From Nemertoderma westbladi (taxonomy: Eukaryota > Xenacoelomorpha > Nemertodermatida > Nemertodermatidae), in the NCBI GenBank assembly GCA_032718475.1, contig JAUCBJ010003286.1, forward strand, positions 19,030 to 83,029: 64,000 nucleotides of DNA, written 5' to 3'. This document shows positions 1-13,470 of the stretch, one piece after another. How positions within the stretch are numbered: the stretch's first letter is position 1; the number at the start of each line of letters is the position of its first letter. The translations under genes and the position numbers were made by a program. The notes beneath the pieces are model-generated. The model was not told the origin of the DNA and did not search any database. It saw only the letters and a list, made by a program, of their open reading frames with translations.

Positions 1-2905
<2,905 letters not shown>

Positions 2906-3186
2906 TTATGTTTGTGCACATTGATATTGGCATGACATTTTTTGGTAAAGTCTGATTTCACCAGCACCTGTCATCCGAAATATGGAATATGATATATCGT
3001 TGGAAGCAGTTCACCAAACTGTACAATCACTTTTTTTTTCAAAGAAAACATTCAATGATCGGTTCTCGATGAGATATCATGAAATTACATTTAATTAGAA
3101 GACCATTAGGGCATACTTTGTTGAGAGGTCAAGTATATGTGCCGCTATAACTCTGTCAAACTACAGTTAGTTAGTTCTATTCAGGA

Positions 3187-5596
3187 TCCCGACTTATTAT
3201 TTCGGGATCCCGACTTATAATCTCGGGATCCCGACGTATTATATCAGGATTAATCAGGACTTATTATCTCGGATTCCCGACTTATTATCTCGGAATCCCG
3301 ACTTACTATCTCGGGATCCCGACTTATCTCGGGATCCCGACTTATTATCTCGGGATCCCGACTTATAATCTCGGGATCCCGACTTATTATCTTGGGATCC
3401 CGAGTTATTATCTCGGAATCCCTACTTATTATCTCGCAATCCCGACTTATTATCTCGGGATCCCGACTTATTATCTCGGGATCCCGACTTATTATCTCGG
3501 AATCCCTACTTATTATCTCGGAATCCCGACTTATTATCTCGGATTCCCGACTTATTATCTCGGAATCCAGACTTATTATCTCAGGATCCCGACTTATTAT
3601 CTCAGAATCCCTACTTATTATCTCGGAATCCCGACTTATTATCTCGGATTCCCGACTTATTATCTCGGAATCCCGACTTATTATCTCGGGATCCCGACTT
3701 ATTATCTCGGAATCCCGACTTATTATCTCGGGATCCCGGCTTATTATCTCGGGATCCCGACTTATTATCTCGGGATCCCGACTTATTATCTCGGGATCCC
3801 GACTTATTATCTCGGGATCCCGACTTATTATCTCGGGATCCCGACTTATTATCTCGGGATCCCGACTTATTATCTCGGGATCCCGACTTATTATCTCAGG
3901 AATCCGACTTTTTATCTCGGAATCCCGACTTACTATCTCGGGATCCCGACTTATTATCTCGGGATCCCGACTTATTATCTCGGGATCCCGACTTATTATC
4001 TCGGGATCCCGACGTATTATCTCGGGATCCCGACTTATTATCTCGGGATCCCGACTTATTATCTCGGAATCCCGACTTATTATCTCGGGATCCCGACTTA
4101 TTATCTCGGAATCCCGACTTATTATCTCGGGAGCCCGACTTACTATCTCGGGATCCCGACTTATTATCTCGGGATCCCGACGTATTATCTCAGGAACCCG
4201 ACTTTTTATCTCGGAATCCCGACTTACTATCTCGGGATCCCGACTTATTATCTCGGGATCCCGACTTATTATCTCGGGATCCCGACTTATTATCTCGGAA
4301 TCCCGACTTATTATCTCGGGATCCCGACTTATTATCTCGGAATCCCGACTTATTATCTCGGAATCCCGACTTATTATCTCGGGATCCCGACTTATTATCT
4401 CGGGATCCCGAGTTATTATCTCGGAATCCCGACTTATTATCTCGGAATCCCGACTTATTATCTCGGAATCCCGACTTACTATCTCGGGATCCCGACTTAT
4501 TATCTCGGGATCCCGACTTATTATCTCGGGATCCCGACTTATTATCTCGGAATCCGACTTTTTATCTCGGAATCCCGACTTACTATCTCGGGATCCCGAC
4601 TTATTATCTCGGGATTCCGACTTATTATCTCGGAATCCCGACTTATTATCTCGGGATCCCGACTTATTATCTCGGGATCCCGACTTATTATCTCGGGATC
4701 CCGACGTATTATCTCAGGAATCCGACTTTTTATCTCGGAATCCCGACTTACTATCTCGGGATCCCGACTTATTATCTCGGGATCCCGACTTATTATCTCG
4801 GGATCCCGACTTATTATCTCGGGATCCCGACTTATTATCTCGGGATCCCGACTTATTATCTCGGGATCCCGACTTATTATCTCGGAATCCCGACTTATTA
4901 TCTCGGAATCCCGACTTATTATCTCGGGATTCCGAGTTATTATCTCGGAATCCCGACTTATTATCTCGGAATCCCGACTTATTATCTCGGAATCCCGACT
5001 TATTATCTCGGAATCCCGACTCATTATCTCGGAATCCCGACTTATTATCTCGGGATCCCGACTTACTATCTCGGGATCCCGACTTATTATCTCGGGATCC
5101 CGACTTATTATCTCGGAATCCCGACTTACTATCTCGGGATCCCGACTTACTATCTCGGGATCCCGACTTATTATCTCGGGATCCCGACTTATTATCTCGG
5201 GATCCCGACTTACTATCTCGGGATCCCGACTTATTATCTCGGGATCCCGACTTATTATCTCGGGATTCCGAGTTATTATCTCGGAATCCCTACTTATTAT
5301 CTCGGGATCCCGACTTATTATCTCGGAATCCCGACTTATTATCTCGGGATCCCGACTTATTATCTCGGAATCCCGACTTATTATCTCGGGATCCCGACTT
5401 ACTATCTCGGGATCCCGACTTATTATCTCGGGATCCCGACTTATTATCTCGGGATCCCGTCTTATTATCTCGGGATCCCGTCTTATTATCTCGGAATCCC
5501 GACTTATTATCTCGGAATCCCAGTTACTATCTCAGGATCCCGACTTATCGGGATCGGACTTATTATCTCGGATCCCAGTTACTATCTCGGGAAACC
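3187..5596. repeat. 21-bp satellite-like tandem array, about 115 units
   Basis: The unit is about 21 bp, built on a 12-bp palindrome TCGGGATCCCGA joined by CTTATTATC. Common variants replace GGGATCCC with GGAATCCC or GGATTCCC, and TTATTAT with TTACTAT. A few units are a base or more short (for example near 4553 and 4715), which shifts the apparent reading frame. The unit is a multiple of three and has no stop in several frames, so 775-aa and 160-aa ORFs arise by chance. The edges are more degenerate than the centre (3187-3400 and 5520-5596), typical of an array homogenised by unequal exchange. Confidence 0.96.
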
Positions 5597-7340
5597 GTAA
5601 CCGGTAATAGTTTTAATTTTGGAGCATTCAGCTGTTATATGCGTCGATTTCCCCTGGAGCGGGTTGGATTTTTATGGATATTTATTAAAACTAAAGAAAT
5701 AACTTACATGCTCTATTAAGTTTGCCAAATTTTCTCGTCTACTAAAAATATTTTGACAAGTGTAACAAACTGATAGCAAGGAACTTGCAACATCTTAGGA
5801 AATGTACTATGAATTTTCAACAGGGATATATTATTTAAACTATTATAGTAATAACTAGTAATGTAGTAAATAATAAATAGTTCACGATTGCGATCCCCCC
5901 AATCTAGATAACGCTGGGTAGAAAACCATAGATAAAGCTTCCTCTGTGAGACTCGATGGGAAATCGTCCGAACTATCGTAATGATGGACTGGACTTGTCA
6001 CATAATTTAATTCAACCATTTTCCCTGAACTACGATCAGGTTCATAGGCATATTGATACAAAAATGCTGTTTTGAAATAATAATTAAAAATAATTAACGG
6101 ATGGTCAGTGAGGTAGAGTGCGCTTATTACTGTACAAACTGATGAATCAGTGATGATTAACTGACCATTGTTAAATTTGCTTTTGAACTTTTGAACTATA
6201 CTTTTGGTACTATTTTTGAGACGTGGTTTGAATAAATAATTACATAGCATGAAATATCTATTTCATCTTTATTATCTCTATTTTGTAGTTATAAATGGAT
6301 TTTTAGGTGTTTCCAATTTGGTGGAATTTCGGCGGATGTTAAAATTTAAGCTTAAACTTTATTTTTCCATGTTTAACAATCCAAACTTACCGGATAGTAT
6401 AAGACCTTTCGGATTCCGGGTACGTTGCTGTACCTTGAAGGTCTTTAACAGGTTTGAGGATATTCGCTCATTCAAGTTTCCCTTTAGTTAGCAAGGATAG
6501 TTCGCGAGAAATCTGCAAGATAAATAGGATATCAAATATCCCCAACAAACAATGGCATAAAAATAATTAATTAAATAATGAGAAACAAATAGGCCTACAT
6601 ATACAGTATAAAACGCTTCAATGCAGCTGAAATATAAATATTAAATTGTAATAATTATATCACAATAATGATAATATATTTTAATTTTACAAACCTCGTT
6701 ATTTTGACGATTGGTGGACGACTTATTATTTCGAATTTCTTCCAAACACATATTTACCATTATTAGGTACATCTCTGAAGCGTTAAGTATCGTATGAGTC
6801 GATACTTTAAGTTGTGACAGTAAGGGCAGTACAGTTGTACAATACATACAGTCATATTTATTAGGTGCACTGCGTATAAGGCAAAGTGATTTCAACTATT
6901 AAACAACAGTTCTGCTTCAGTCAGCCAATCACAATGCTGTTATCATGAAAGTTGGTTCATGGTGAAATTGGCAGACAGGTATAATAATAAAAAAGTACAC
7001 TACTATTTAAATATGTTACATCATACTTAAAATAAATGGTGAAAAGAAATACGATCAGTGGTGAAATGGCGATTTCAGTGGAATATACAGAATATATATA
7101 TATATAAATTAATTTTATATATTTATAAAGTATATTTATTATATACAAATATACAGATATTTTTATTTTATTTCTGAAATATTTTGAGGCAATATAAATC
7201 ATTTTAAAGAAATCATTCTAGGTATATCTATTAGATGGAGTGGAACAATTTTGCCACACACCATTTAAATGAAAAACGTCATTAACATGGTGTATTGAAT
7301 GCTGTTATTCTTTTAATAAAAATGTAGCAAATTATTCATT
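5597..7340. other. AT-rich intergenic DNA, no gene seen
   Basis: About 1.7 kb of unique AT-rich sequence. The ORFs at 5882-6250 (minus) and 6249-6491 (plus) show no domain, no codon-bias signal and no conserved motif. A short TA-rich microsatellite lies near 7090-7110. Confidence 0.5.
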
Positions 7341-7482
7341 TTTTTACAGGGTTGTATAGAGTCTATTAGGAGAAGTGTTCATTGTCATTGACACAATGAC
7401 TCGGGGCAGCATTCTTCTATAAGTGCATCCCAAGATTTATAACTTTTGTTGGACACAACTTTGTATAAGGACATCATCTTCA

Positions 7483-7686
7483 ATGATGTCCTGGTGGGAT
7501 CAAAAAGGTGACCTCGAGTTGGAAGTCTGTCGCTCTAACATTCCGCTAGGGGCTCGGGTAAAAGGTAGACCTGAAAATACTACCGGATACCTTGTAGAGT
7601 ATGTCCGCAATTTAGTCATCATGGCCTCCCAGCGATTTGGTATCATCTGCAGAAAAGTGTACTGGTTCTACTGCTGCTCTAAATAA
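7483..7686 (+). CDS. Hypothetical small protein (about 67 aa), doubtful
   Basis: A short ORF starts at a pair of ATG codons (7483 and 7486) and encodes a peptide beginning MMSWWDQKGDLELEVC and ending VYWFYCCSK. The first half is polar and acidic; the second half (YVRNLVIMASQRFGIICRK) is weakly amphipathic and ends in a cysteine pair. A candidate splice acceptor, a T-run followed by ACAG, lies about 130 bp upstream near 7350. An AATAAA occurs at 7731-7736, 45 bp past the stop, which would fit a transcript end. I do not recognise the family. It could equally be a chance ORF; the case rests only on acceptor, ORF and polyadenylation signal lying in the right order. Confidence 0.3.
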   Translation: MMSWWDQKGDLELEVCRSNIPLGARVKGRPENTTGYLVEYVRNLVIMASQRFGIICRKVYWFYCCSK

Positions 7687-7730
7687 TGCTCTATTAAAGA
7701 AAGCTTAGATTAAGTTTTAATTAGAGATTA

Positions 7731-7736
7731 AATAAA
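7731..7736 (+). promoter_or_regulatory. Possible polyadenylation signal AATAAA
   Basis: AATAAA lies 45 bp after the stop of the small ORF at 7483-7686. It is plausible for that transcript, but chance occurrence is common in DNA this AT-rich. Confidence 0.3.
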
Positions 7737-7739
7737 GCT

Positions 7740-8980
7740 ATATTCCATGCTACTCATGTCTCTTACGTATCTTCTTCACCTGGCTTCAAGCATCTCATAA
7801 ATATGTTTATCTCATAAGTAGATTGGCAACATTGCAATGCCTGTATAATAATAATAGGATGTGGATATAATCACCTATATTATATATGTACTGTACATGG
7901 CGTCCGGAAAATTGCGACCTGGATAATAATTGCTACCCATTATTTTAGATAAATTTGTTGGGTGGTATCGTCGGCCAGTGTCGGCCACCCCCCCCCCCCC
8001 CCCCCTCACTACCTGGAAACCCGTCAGTGTCTGTCGCCCCCTCCCCGGGGGCCCGACATTTTTCTTTTCACTACTAAAATTCAAATAAAAATCCTAATTT
8101 TGTAACCAAAAAAGGGATGTTTTGTTGTGTCACTAAGATACTAATACTACTGTATCTTGATATGATTAGGTACAAACTCTGTCTAGTACTGTAATTTCTG
8201 TACCTACAGAAGCCCACCAACACCAACCATTAGAACAACAACAACTATGCTACAGTAGATGTTCGCGGGCCCTTCTCACAGAACAAAGCAAGCTGTTCAC
8301 CACTGTTTCAACCTTGCCGAACTGCTGAGTTCCCCCTGCTGAGCAAATGATATTTCAGAATTTTCATAGACTACATGATCAAAACAAAAGCTCAAATGCT
8401 CAAACACAGCATGATGTAGTGTTTGAGCACCATCCAATGTGTCTGACATTAAACCGCCCTGATCGTCTGCAAAGTCAAGTCCGCAAGGTCCGTTCATTCG
8501 TACAACAAATTAAAGATGTTCAATTTCATTAAAGATTGGTGAGCGATTAGCCTTTAAACATTAGCCGACATAGATGCTCATACCGAATTAATTTTATGTC
8601 AAACAGGAAAATGGAAAACTATAATCCAGGCAGGATGAAGAAGAGAGTGGAGGGAAATTCAAAGAGTAGGCCTAATAAAATGTTTTGTTTATTTTCTAAT
8701 ACTAATGCAGTAACAGTGAACTTCAGGAAACCTGACTGGCTGGCGTATTGCCTACTACAGTACTGCTATGTTGTGATATGTTGCAATATCACACGTGGGG
8801 GTGTTGGTGATTTGAGTGAATATTAATACATAAATTGTATTAATGTGAATGTGTGGGCTGTAGCTGCCTGATTGTGAGTTGTGAGAGTGGGCCCCTACTT
8901 AGAATTTAGAAAGGGGGTTAAACCTAACATCCCCGTGTTAATTGAATTTTATAAACATATAATTATTTAGGCCTACTCAC
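7740..8980. other. Intergenic DNA with a poly(C) tract
   Basis: Contains an 18-bp C run at 7988-8005 and an 11-bp perfect stem with an 11-nt loop (TGCTCAAACAC paired with its complement, 8397-8429). No gene is supported. The short ORFs at 8297-8532 overlap on both strands and look non-coding. Confidence 0.5.
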
Positions 8981-8982
8981 TC

Positions 8983-9606
8983 ATGGCAGTGGATAACCGT
9001 GTGATCGTGTTGGTGGATATGGACGGTGTATTGGCCGACTTTGAGAGAAGTTTTCTATCAGAATATCGATCCATGTATCCCGGAAAACCGTCAGTGGAAC
9101 TTAAAGACAGAAGGGGATTCTGGATCGATTCACAGTACGAAGAAATACAATCTGGTTTGGGCAAACTTGTTGATGGTGTTATTAACAGGGTTGGATTTTT
9201 CCGTAATCTTCCAATTTATCCCGGTGCTAAAGAAGGTTTAGAGGGTTTGAGGAGTGTGGAGGGTGTTGACGTGTTCATCTGTACAAGTCCACCTTCGATG
9301 TGCAACCCCTGTGTTACGGAAAAATATGAGTGGGTTGAGGCCCATTTGGGGGAGTATTGGTTGTCAAGGGTTATATTAACTAAAGATAAAACATTAGTAT
9401 TCGGCGATTTCTTATTGGACGACAAGCCGGATATACATGGTTGCTGTAGCAACCCGTTTTGGCAGCAGATACTAGTGGAGCAACCATATAACGATTTCAA
9501 TTCTTCTCATTTAAAACGTTTCCATTCTTGGACAAAAGACTTCGATTGGCTACAACAGATAATATTGGATAAACTCTACGAAAAACGTGGCACTGCCTGC
9601 TCTTAG
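8983..9606 (+). CDS. NT5C: 5'(3')-deoxyribonucleotidase, NT5C-type
   Basis: This intronless 207-aa ORF matches the cytosolic/mitochondrial 5'(3')-deoxyribonucleotidases (NT5C/NT5M, about 200-228 aa). These HAD-superfamily phosphatases remove the 5' or 3' phosphate from deoxynucleoside monophosphates and keep dNTP pools in check. Near the N-terminus VDMDGVLADFE (residues 11-21) is HAD motif I, with the nucleophile Asp12 and the acid/base Asp14. FICTSPP near residue 97 is motif II, and GDFLLDDKPDIHG is motif IV with the Mg-binding aspartate pair. EKYEWVEAHLG and the ILTKDKT stretch are also typical of the family. There is no obvious mitochondrial presequence, so the cytosolic NT5C form is the better guess. 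The ATG lies just before the conserved strand; an acceptor-like TTATTTAG sits 12 bp upstream, so a 5' UTR intron or trans-splice site is possible. Confidence 0.93.
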   Translation: MAVDNRVIVLVDMDGVLADFERSFLSEYRSMYPGKPSVELKDRRGFWIDSQYEEIQSGLGKLVDGVINRVGFFRNLPIYPGAKEGLEGLRSVEGVDVFICTSPPSMCNPCVTEKYEWVEAHLGEYWLSRVILTKDKTLVFGDFLLDDKPDIHGCCSNPFWQQILVEQPYNDFNSSHLKRFHSWTKDFDWLQQIILDKLYEKRGTACS

Positions 9607-10370
9607 TTCATATTTAATATTTCATGAAAGTTTGTAGACTTAGGTTAGATTAATTTTAATTCACTCTGATACTGCTGTTCCAAAACCGCAAGTTTCGCTG
9701 GATCATTTGTACCTACTGCTACTGGTATAGTAGCCCATGTGAAGAATACAAGGTTTTTCATTTTTCGGATTTTTATTTTATTGGAATTTTATATTTGAAG
9801 AATTTGTATTTTTTAATGAGATTTCTCCACATTAAGTGTTTTATATCGTTTTATTCCTTACAGTATTTTATAACCCGTACAGATACTTATTCGTTTATTG
9901 TTTTGGTTAGATTCAGCCCAGTCTGCAAACTGGGTTTTTAGTAAAAACCTGGTATTCTTCACATTTGGGTAAACTGTAAAATGAAATAATATTTATAAAT
10001 AATAAAATAAAAGCACATTTATGGAATGTTATTTATCTATATTTATCGAATACACAATTTCCTTAGCTCAATGATTACTACAGTACAGTAGCTGTACTGC
10101 ATACTGCCTGATTCGTCAGACTTATCCCACAATCCCACCACTTAACGTTGAGTTGAGCGTGAACCGGGAGAATCAACCCGTTACCTCATGCGAGAATTGA
10201 AAAATGTCGTTTTAGTTTAGGAGAGTTTTAACGGGGTTCATTATTAGCCAATCAGAGCATTTCATTGCTAGACCTCTGATCCTCTGAAACTGACAATTTG
10301 CTACAGTAGTAACCTTAGAATTAGCTACCCTTGTTGAAATAATTAAAAAAATTGTTAGTCCCTAGAGCCG
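9607..10370. other. 3' flank of the nucleotidase gene
   Basis: AT-rich non-coding DNA. An AATAAA at 10001-10006, about 395 bp after the stop, is the clearest candidate polyadenylation signal. Nothing else is supported. Confidence 0.45.
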
Positions 10371-10380
10371 TTTTGAATTT

Positions 10381-10490
10381 AATCACTCACTCACTCCCAC
10401 ACTCACTCACTCCCACACTCACTCACTCCCACACTCACTCACTCCCACACTCACTCCCCAACTCACTCACTCCTACACTCACTCACTCTA
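10381..10490. repeat. CACTCACTCCCA minisatellite
   Basis: Five or six tandem units of about 20 bp, built from CACTCACTCCCACACTCACT, degenerate at the right end where CCCA becomes CCTA and CCAA. Confidence 0.9.
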
Positions 10491-10539
10491 CATAGGGCAA
10501 CTGGCCATGCCCCCGCAGCCTACATTGAACTTCAGTCAG

Positions 10540-11580
10540 TCAAACCGAACCACTGGTGTCACAAATCCTGCATCATCCCCCTTTTAACCCCCATATCACC
10601 TCAGCCCTTGCTTCTCTAGCAAAGAACGGTAAAGAACCGGATTGGACCTCTTTGGAAGCCCTCCACGCCCCCTATCACCCAGAAAAACTCTCATTCTATT
10701 GACCTAGCTTTATATGAGCACTTCCAGTTCCTTTCCTCTACCCCCAGCACTAGGTCTAACGCCCTAGCCAACTCGACCTCTCTGCCACACTCTGGAGACT
10801 GGCTCCACACTGTTCGTTCTGAGAACTTAGGTCTTCACTTCCTCGATGCCGAGTTTCGGTATTCGGTGTGCTACTGGCTTGGTATGTGTATGAGCTCCAC
10901 TGCATCCCCTTGCCCCATTTGTGCCTCGACCTCAGACAGACCCCTACCACGGAGATCACCATGTTGGATGCAGTGGTGAGAGGGACCGGACGCCCACAGA
11001 CAGACCCCTACCACGGAGATCACCATGTTGGATGCAGTGGTGAGAGGGACCGGATTGCCCGCCACAACTCACTCCGGAACGCTGTATTCTTAGCTGCCCA
11101 ATCAGCAGCCTTAGCGCCCCGGAGTGAAGTTCCAGGCCTCATCCTAGGTTCCCACAGCCGCCCTGCTGACATTTTCATGCCGAACTGGCATCATGGTCAC
11201 TAAATGGCCCTAGATGTTACAGTGATCCGTAACTGTGTAACTGTAGATGGTGCTGCTGCTGATGCAGGCCACACTCAAATCATTGCCAGAGACCGCAAAC
11301 TTGCTGCTCACTTGGATGAGTGCATGAAATCCGGAGTTGGCTTCACTCCGCTTATTGTTGAAATCTTGGTCTTGGGGGGTGGGATTCCCACTCATCCTCC
11401 ACCATCCGTGAGATTGCCAGACTGCAAGGCCTCAGGCGAGGAATCCCGTTAGGGGAAGCCATCCGTCACCTCTTCCAACGGCTCTCTGTCTGCTTGTGGC
11501 GCGGGAACTCTGCCATGTGGTTGCGTAGAATCCCCACCCTCCACCCCTCTGTGGTTGGTGTCCGGTAGTGCGCAATAGAT
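10540..11580 (+). mobile_element. 3' fragment of an RT-type retroelement (C-terminal domain)
   Basis: The plus strand encodes, across several frames, the C-terminal domain of a reverse-transcriptase protein family common in invertebrate genomes. In order: a PHSGDWL stretch near 10790, a GDHHVGC motif near 10955 and 11020, then RHNSLRNAVFLAAQSAALAP, the SRPADIFMPNW segment, ALDVTVI and VGFTPLIVE, and after a frameshift near 11390 an IRHLFQRLS segment. A stop codon separates MPNWHHGH from MALDVTVI. A 64-bp direct duplication (10934-10997 and 10998-11061) repeats the GDHHVGC box and, not being a multiple of three, breaks the frame. The RT domain itself is absent, so this is a 5'-truncated, dead copy. 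It belongs to the same broad family as the element in the SLC6 intron at 40.5-44 kb. The exact clade cannot be settled by eye. Confidence 0.8.
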
Positions 11581-11699
11581 TGCCCCCATTGCCTGTTGAT
11601 TCTCCTGCCAGTCTGTCCTGCTGCTATTATACTGTAGCCACTGTTTTATTGTGTCGTGTTATTTTTACATTTAATCTAATGAAATTATGTCTTACTTGT

Positions 11700-11940
11700 A
11701 AATAAAAGCCGAAATCATGGCGGAAATCTTAGCCGAATTCTGTACCGAAAAATATGCCGATTTCTAGATCGAAAACTTGGCAGAAATCAAAGTTGAAATC
11801 TATGCTGAAAACTTGGCAGAAATCTAAGTCGTAATCTTGGCTGAAAAATAAGCTGAAATCTAAAACGTAATCTTCGATGAAAAGTAAGCTGAAATCTAAG
11901 CCGAAATCTTGACCAAAATTTAAGCAGAAATCGCTGTCGT
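11700..11940. repeat. Degenerate GCCGAAATC minisatellite
   Basis: About 240 bp made of imperfect units resembling GCCGAAATCTTA (GCNGAAATC, GTCGTAATC, GCTGAAATC and similar). The unit length drifts between about 11 and 13 bp. No reading frame is maintained. Confidence 0.8.
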
Positions 11941-13077
11941 TAGTGAATTTGGCTTGTAGAGGTACGAATAATTTTTCACAACATCGTGCAGATAGTGGGG
12001 GGACTTTCGACCAAATAAAAATTCAACCCTGTCCAGGAAAAAATCGATGAAAATAACAGCTGCATACTGCCAAAACTGTATCCTGTCCTATTGACTTTCG
12101 TTTATTGTTTTGGTTAGAAAATAATGTGCTACTGTAACCTGGTCCTTTTCCTTAATTGATAATTTAACAATCAGACGAGATATATTATGAGATGGGATTT
12201 GCACTGGAATTTGCAATTATTGATATCATTAGAAAATATATGTAATTGTATTTTTTTGTTGTTTAATAGTCGTCAGGTCGCGTTACCTGTATGATCATAA
12301 TTCATGTTTTTATTGTAGTTATGGCAACTAAATAATTATTCATTTGTGCTAATAATATTATTATTAACGATTTGGCATTATTACTGTAGTTGTTGAGAGA
12401 TTCAGGGTTGGTTTGGTTAGCCAGATTACTACTAGTGTGTGTGTGTTGAGTTCCAGTTGTTGTAGTTGCACCAGATTGGGCACTATGTTGCCCTGACAAC
12501 AACCACAGAAAAACCTGGCATTATACAGCAGTCCGGGGAACCCTATTGGTCGGTTCATGTAAGTGCCCTGGTTGGGTTGAACTGAAGGCGCGCTGATAAC
12601 ATTCCCTCTTCTCTCCAAGAATAATACTGAGACCGTTCTTTATTGAACCAATGTTGTTACTTGGCCTTGTTCTGAAAGAGAGAGGAGTATAGTAGTTACT
12701 ATACAGCGAGCGATATACAGTATTTATATTTTTATTGGGTTTACGAATTTTATTAACCTAAGTAAATATATTAATTGTATATTGAACATATGTATTCAAT
12801 GTTTTATTGAATTGTTAATTTCACAATTAATTCCAAACTTTATTTCTTTTACATAACCTAAAAACAGAACAATTGTATTCTGTAATCTGAATGAATGTTG
12901 GGAAGGTACATGTTTCTTCAGTCCAGTAAATTTTTATTGCAACTCAGTTTCCATTCGCCCACCATTTTTTTACGCATTTTTATTAAATTTCAGAAAGATT
13001 ATTGTTTATTATTTTGCACAACAGTTTTGTTATATATTTTTGTCTCGGATTGTTTGTAAACTAATTTTTAAATTATA
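11941..13077. other. AT-rich intergenic DNA
   Basis: No gene or clear element. A more GC-rich stretch at 12390-12640 has overlapping minus-strand ORFs without a recognisable domain. The last 200 bp before 13078 are T-rich and form the 5' flank of the lysine-rich gene. Confidence 0.4.
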
Positions 13078-13470
13078 ATGCCCTCCAAATCGAAGAAACA
13101 AGGTTCTAAAGCAGTTGCCAAGGGCAAAGTAGCTGCAAAGGGGCGTGGGAGGCCTTCTTCTGCTAAAGGCAAGGCTAAACCTAAGTTGGTGAAACAGTCT
13201 ACCATAGCGGCAACTCAGGTTGCTTCAAAGGCAATCCTTGGGAAAGAGAAGAATAAGATTCAAGCAAGTCGTTCAGCTACCAAAGTAGAGAAAAAAGCTG
13301 CTCTTAAAAGAACCAAAACTATGGCTGATACCAAGGCTGAAGCCAACGTTATTCTGGGGGGCCAGTTGGTGGGGGATTCGAGATCCCAGACGAAAACGTT
13401 GAAGAAGGTGGCGGCGAAAGCTGAGAAAAGACCAAAGAAGTCCAAAGGGTCAAAGGGGAAAAAGAAATAA
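13078..13470 (+). CDS. Lysine-rich basic protein, copy A (130 aa)
   Basis: A single-exon ORF for a 130-aa, strongly basic, low-complexity protein. The N-terminal 36 residues are rich in K, G, A and S and include KGRGRP (residues 21-26), which resembles an AT-hook core. The remainder (from about KAKPKLVKQS) is a K/A-rich segment with two better-ordered patches, STIAATQVASKAILGKEKNK and TKAEANVILGGQLVGDSRS, and ends in a KKSKGSKGKKK tail. Composition suggests a nuclear, DNA- or RNA-binding role such as a histone H1-like, protamine-like or nucleolar protein; this is inference from composition only and I do not recognise the family. Its C-terminal 100 codons are about 97-98% identical in DNA to copy B at 17216-17683, while the N-terminus and both flanks differ. 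Purity of frame in both copies argues that they are real genes. Confidence 0.72.
   Translation: MPSKSKKQGSKAVAKGKVAAKGRGRPSSAKGKAKPKLVKQSTIAATQVASKAILGKEKNKIQASRSATKVEKKAALKRTKTMADTKAEANVILGGQLVGDSRSQTKTLKKVAAKAEKRPKKSKGSKGKKK

Noticed and set aside
3392-5719. 775-aa ORF of ISGSRLI repeats
   Set aside because: Artefact of a 21-bp unit without stops; the frame shifts register midway where a unit is one base short.
5882-6250. 122-aa minus-strand ORF
   Set aside because: No domain, AT-driven composition and no splice or polyadenylation context.
8397-8429. Hairpin as a microRNA precursor
   Set aside because: Only an 11-bp stem, too short for a pre-miRNA, and it does not extend outward.
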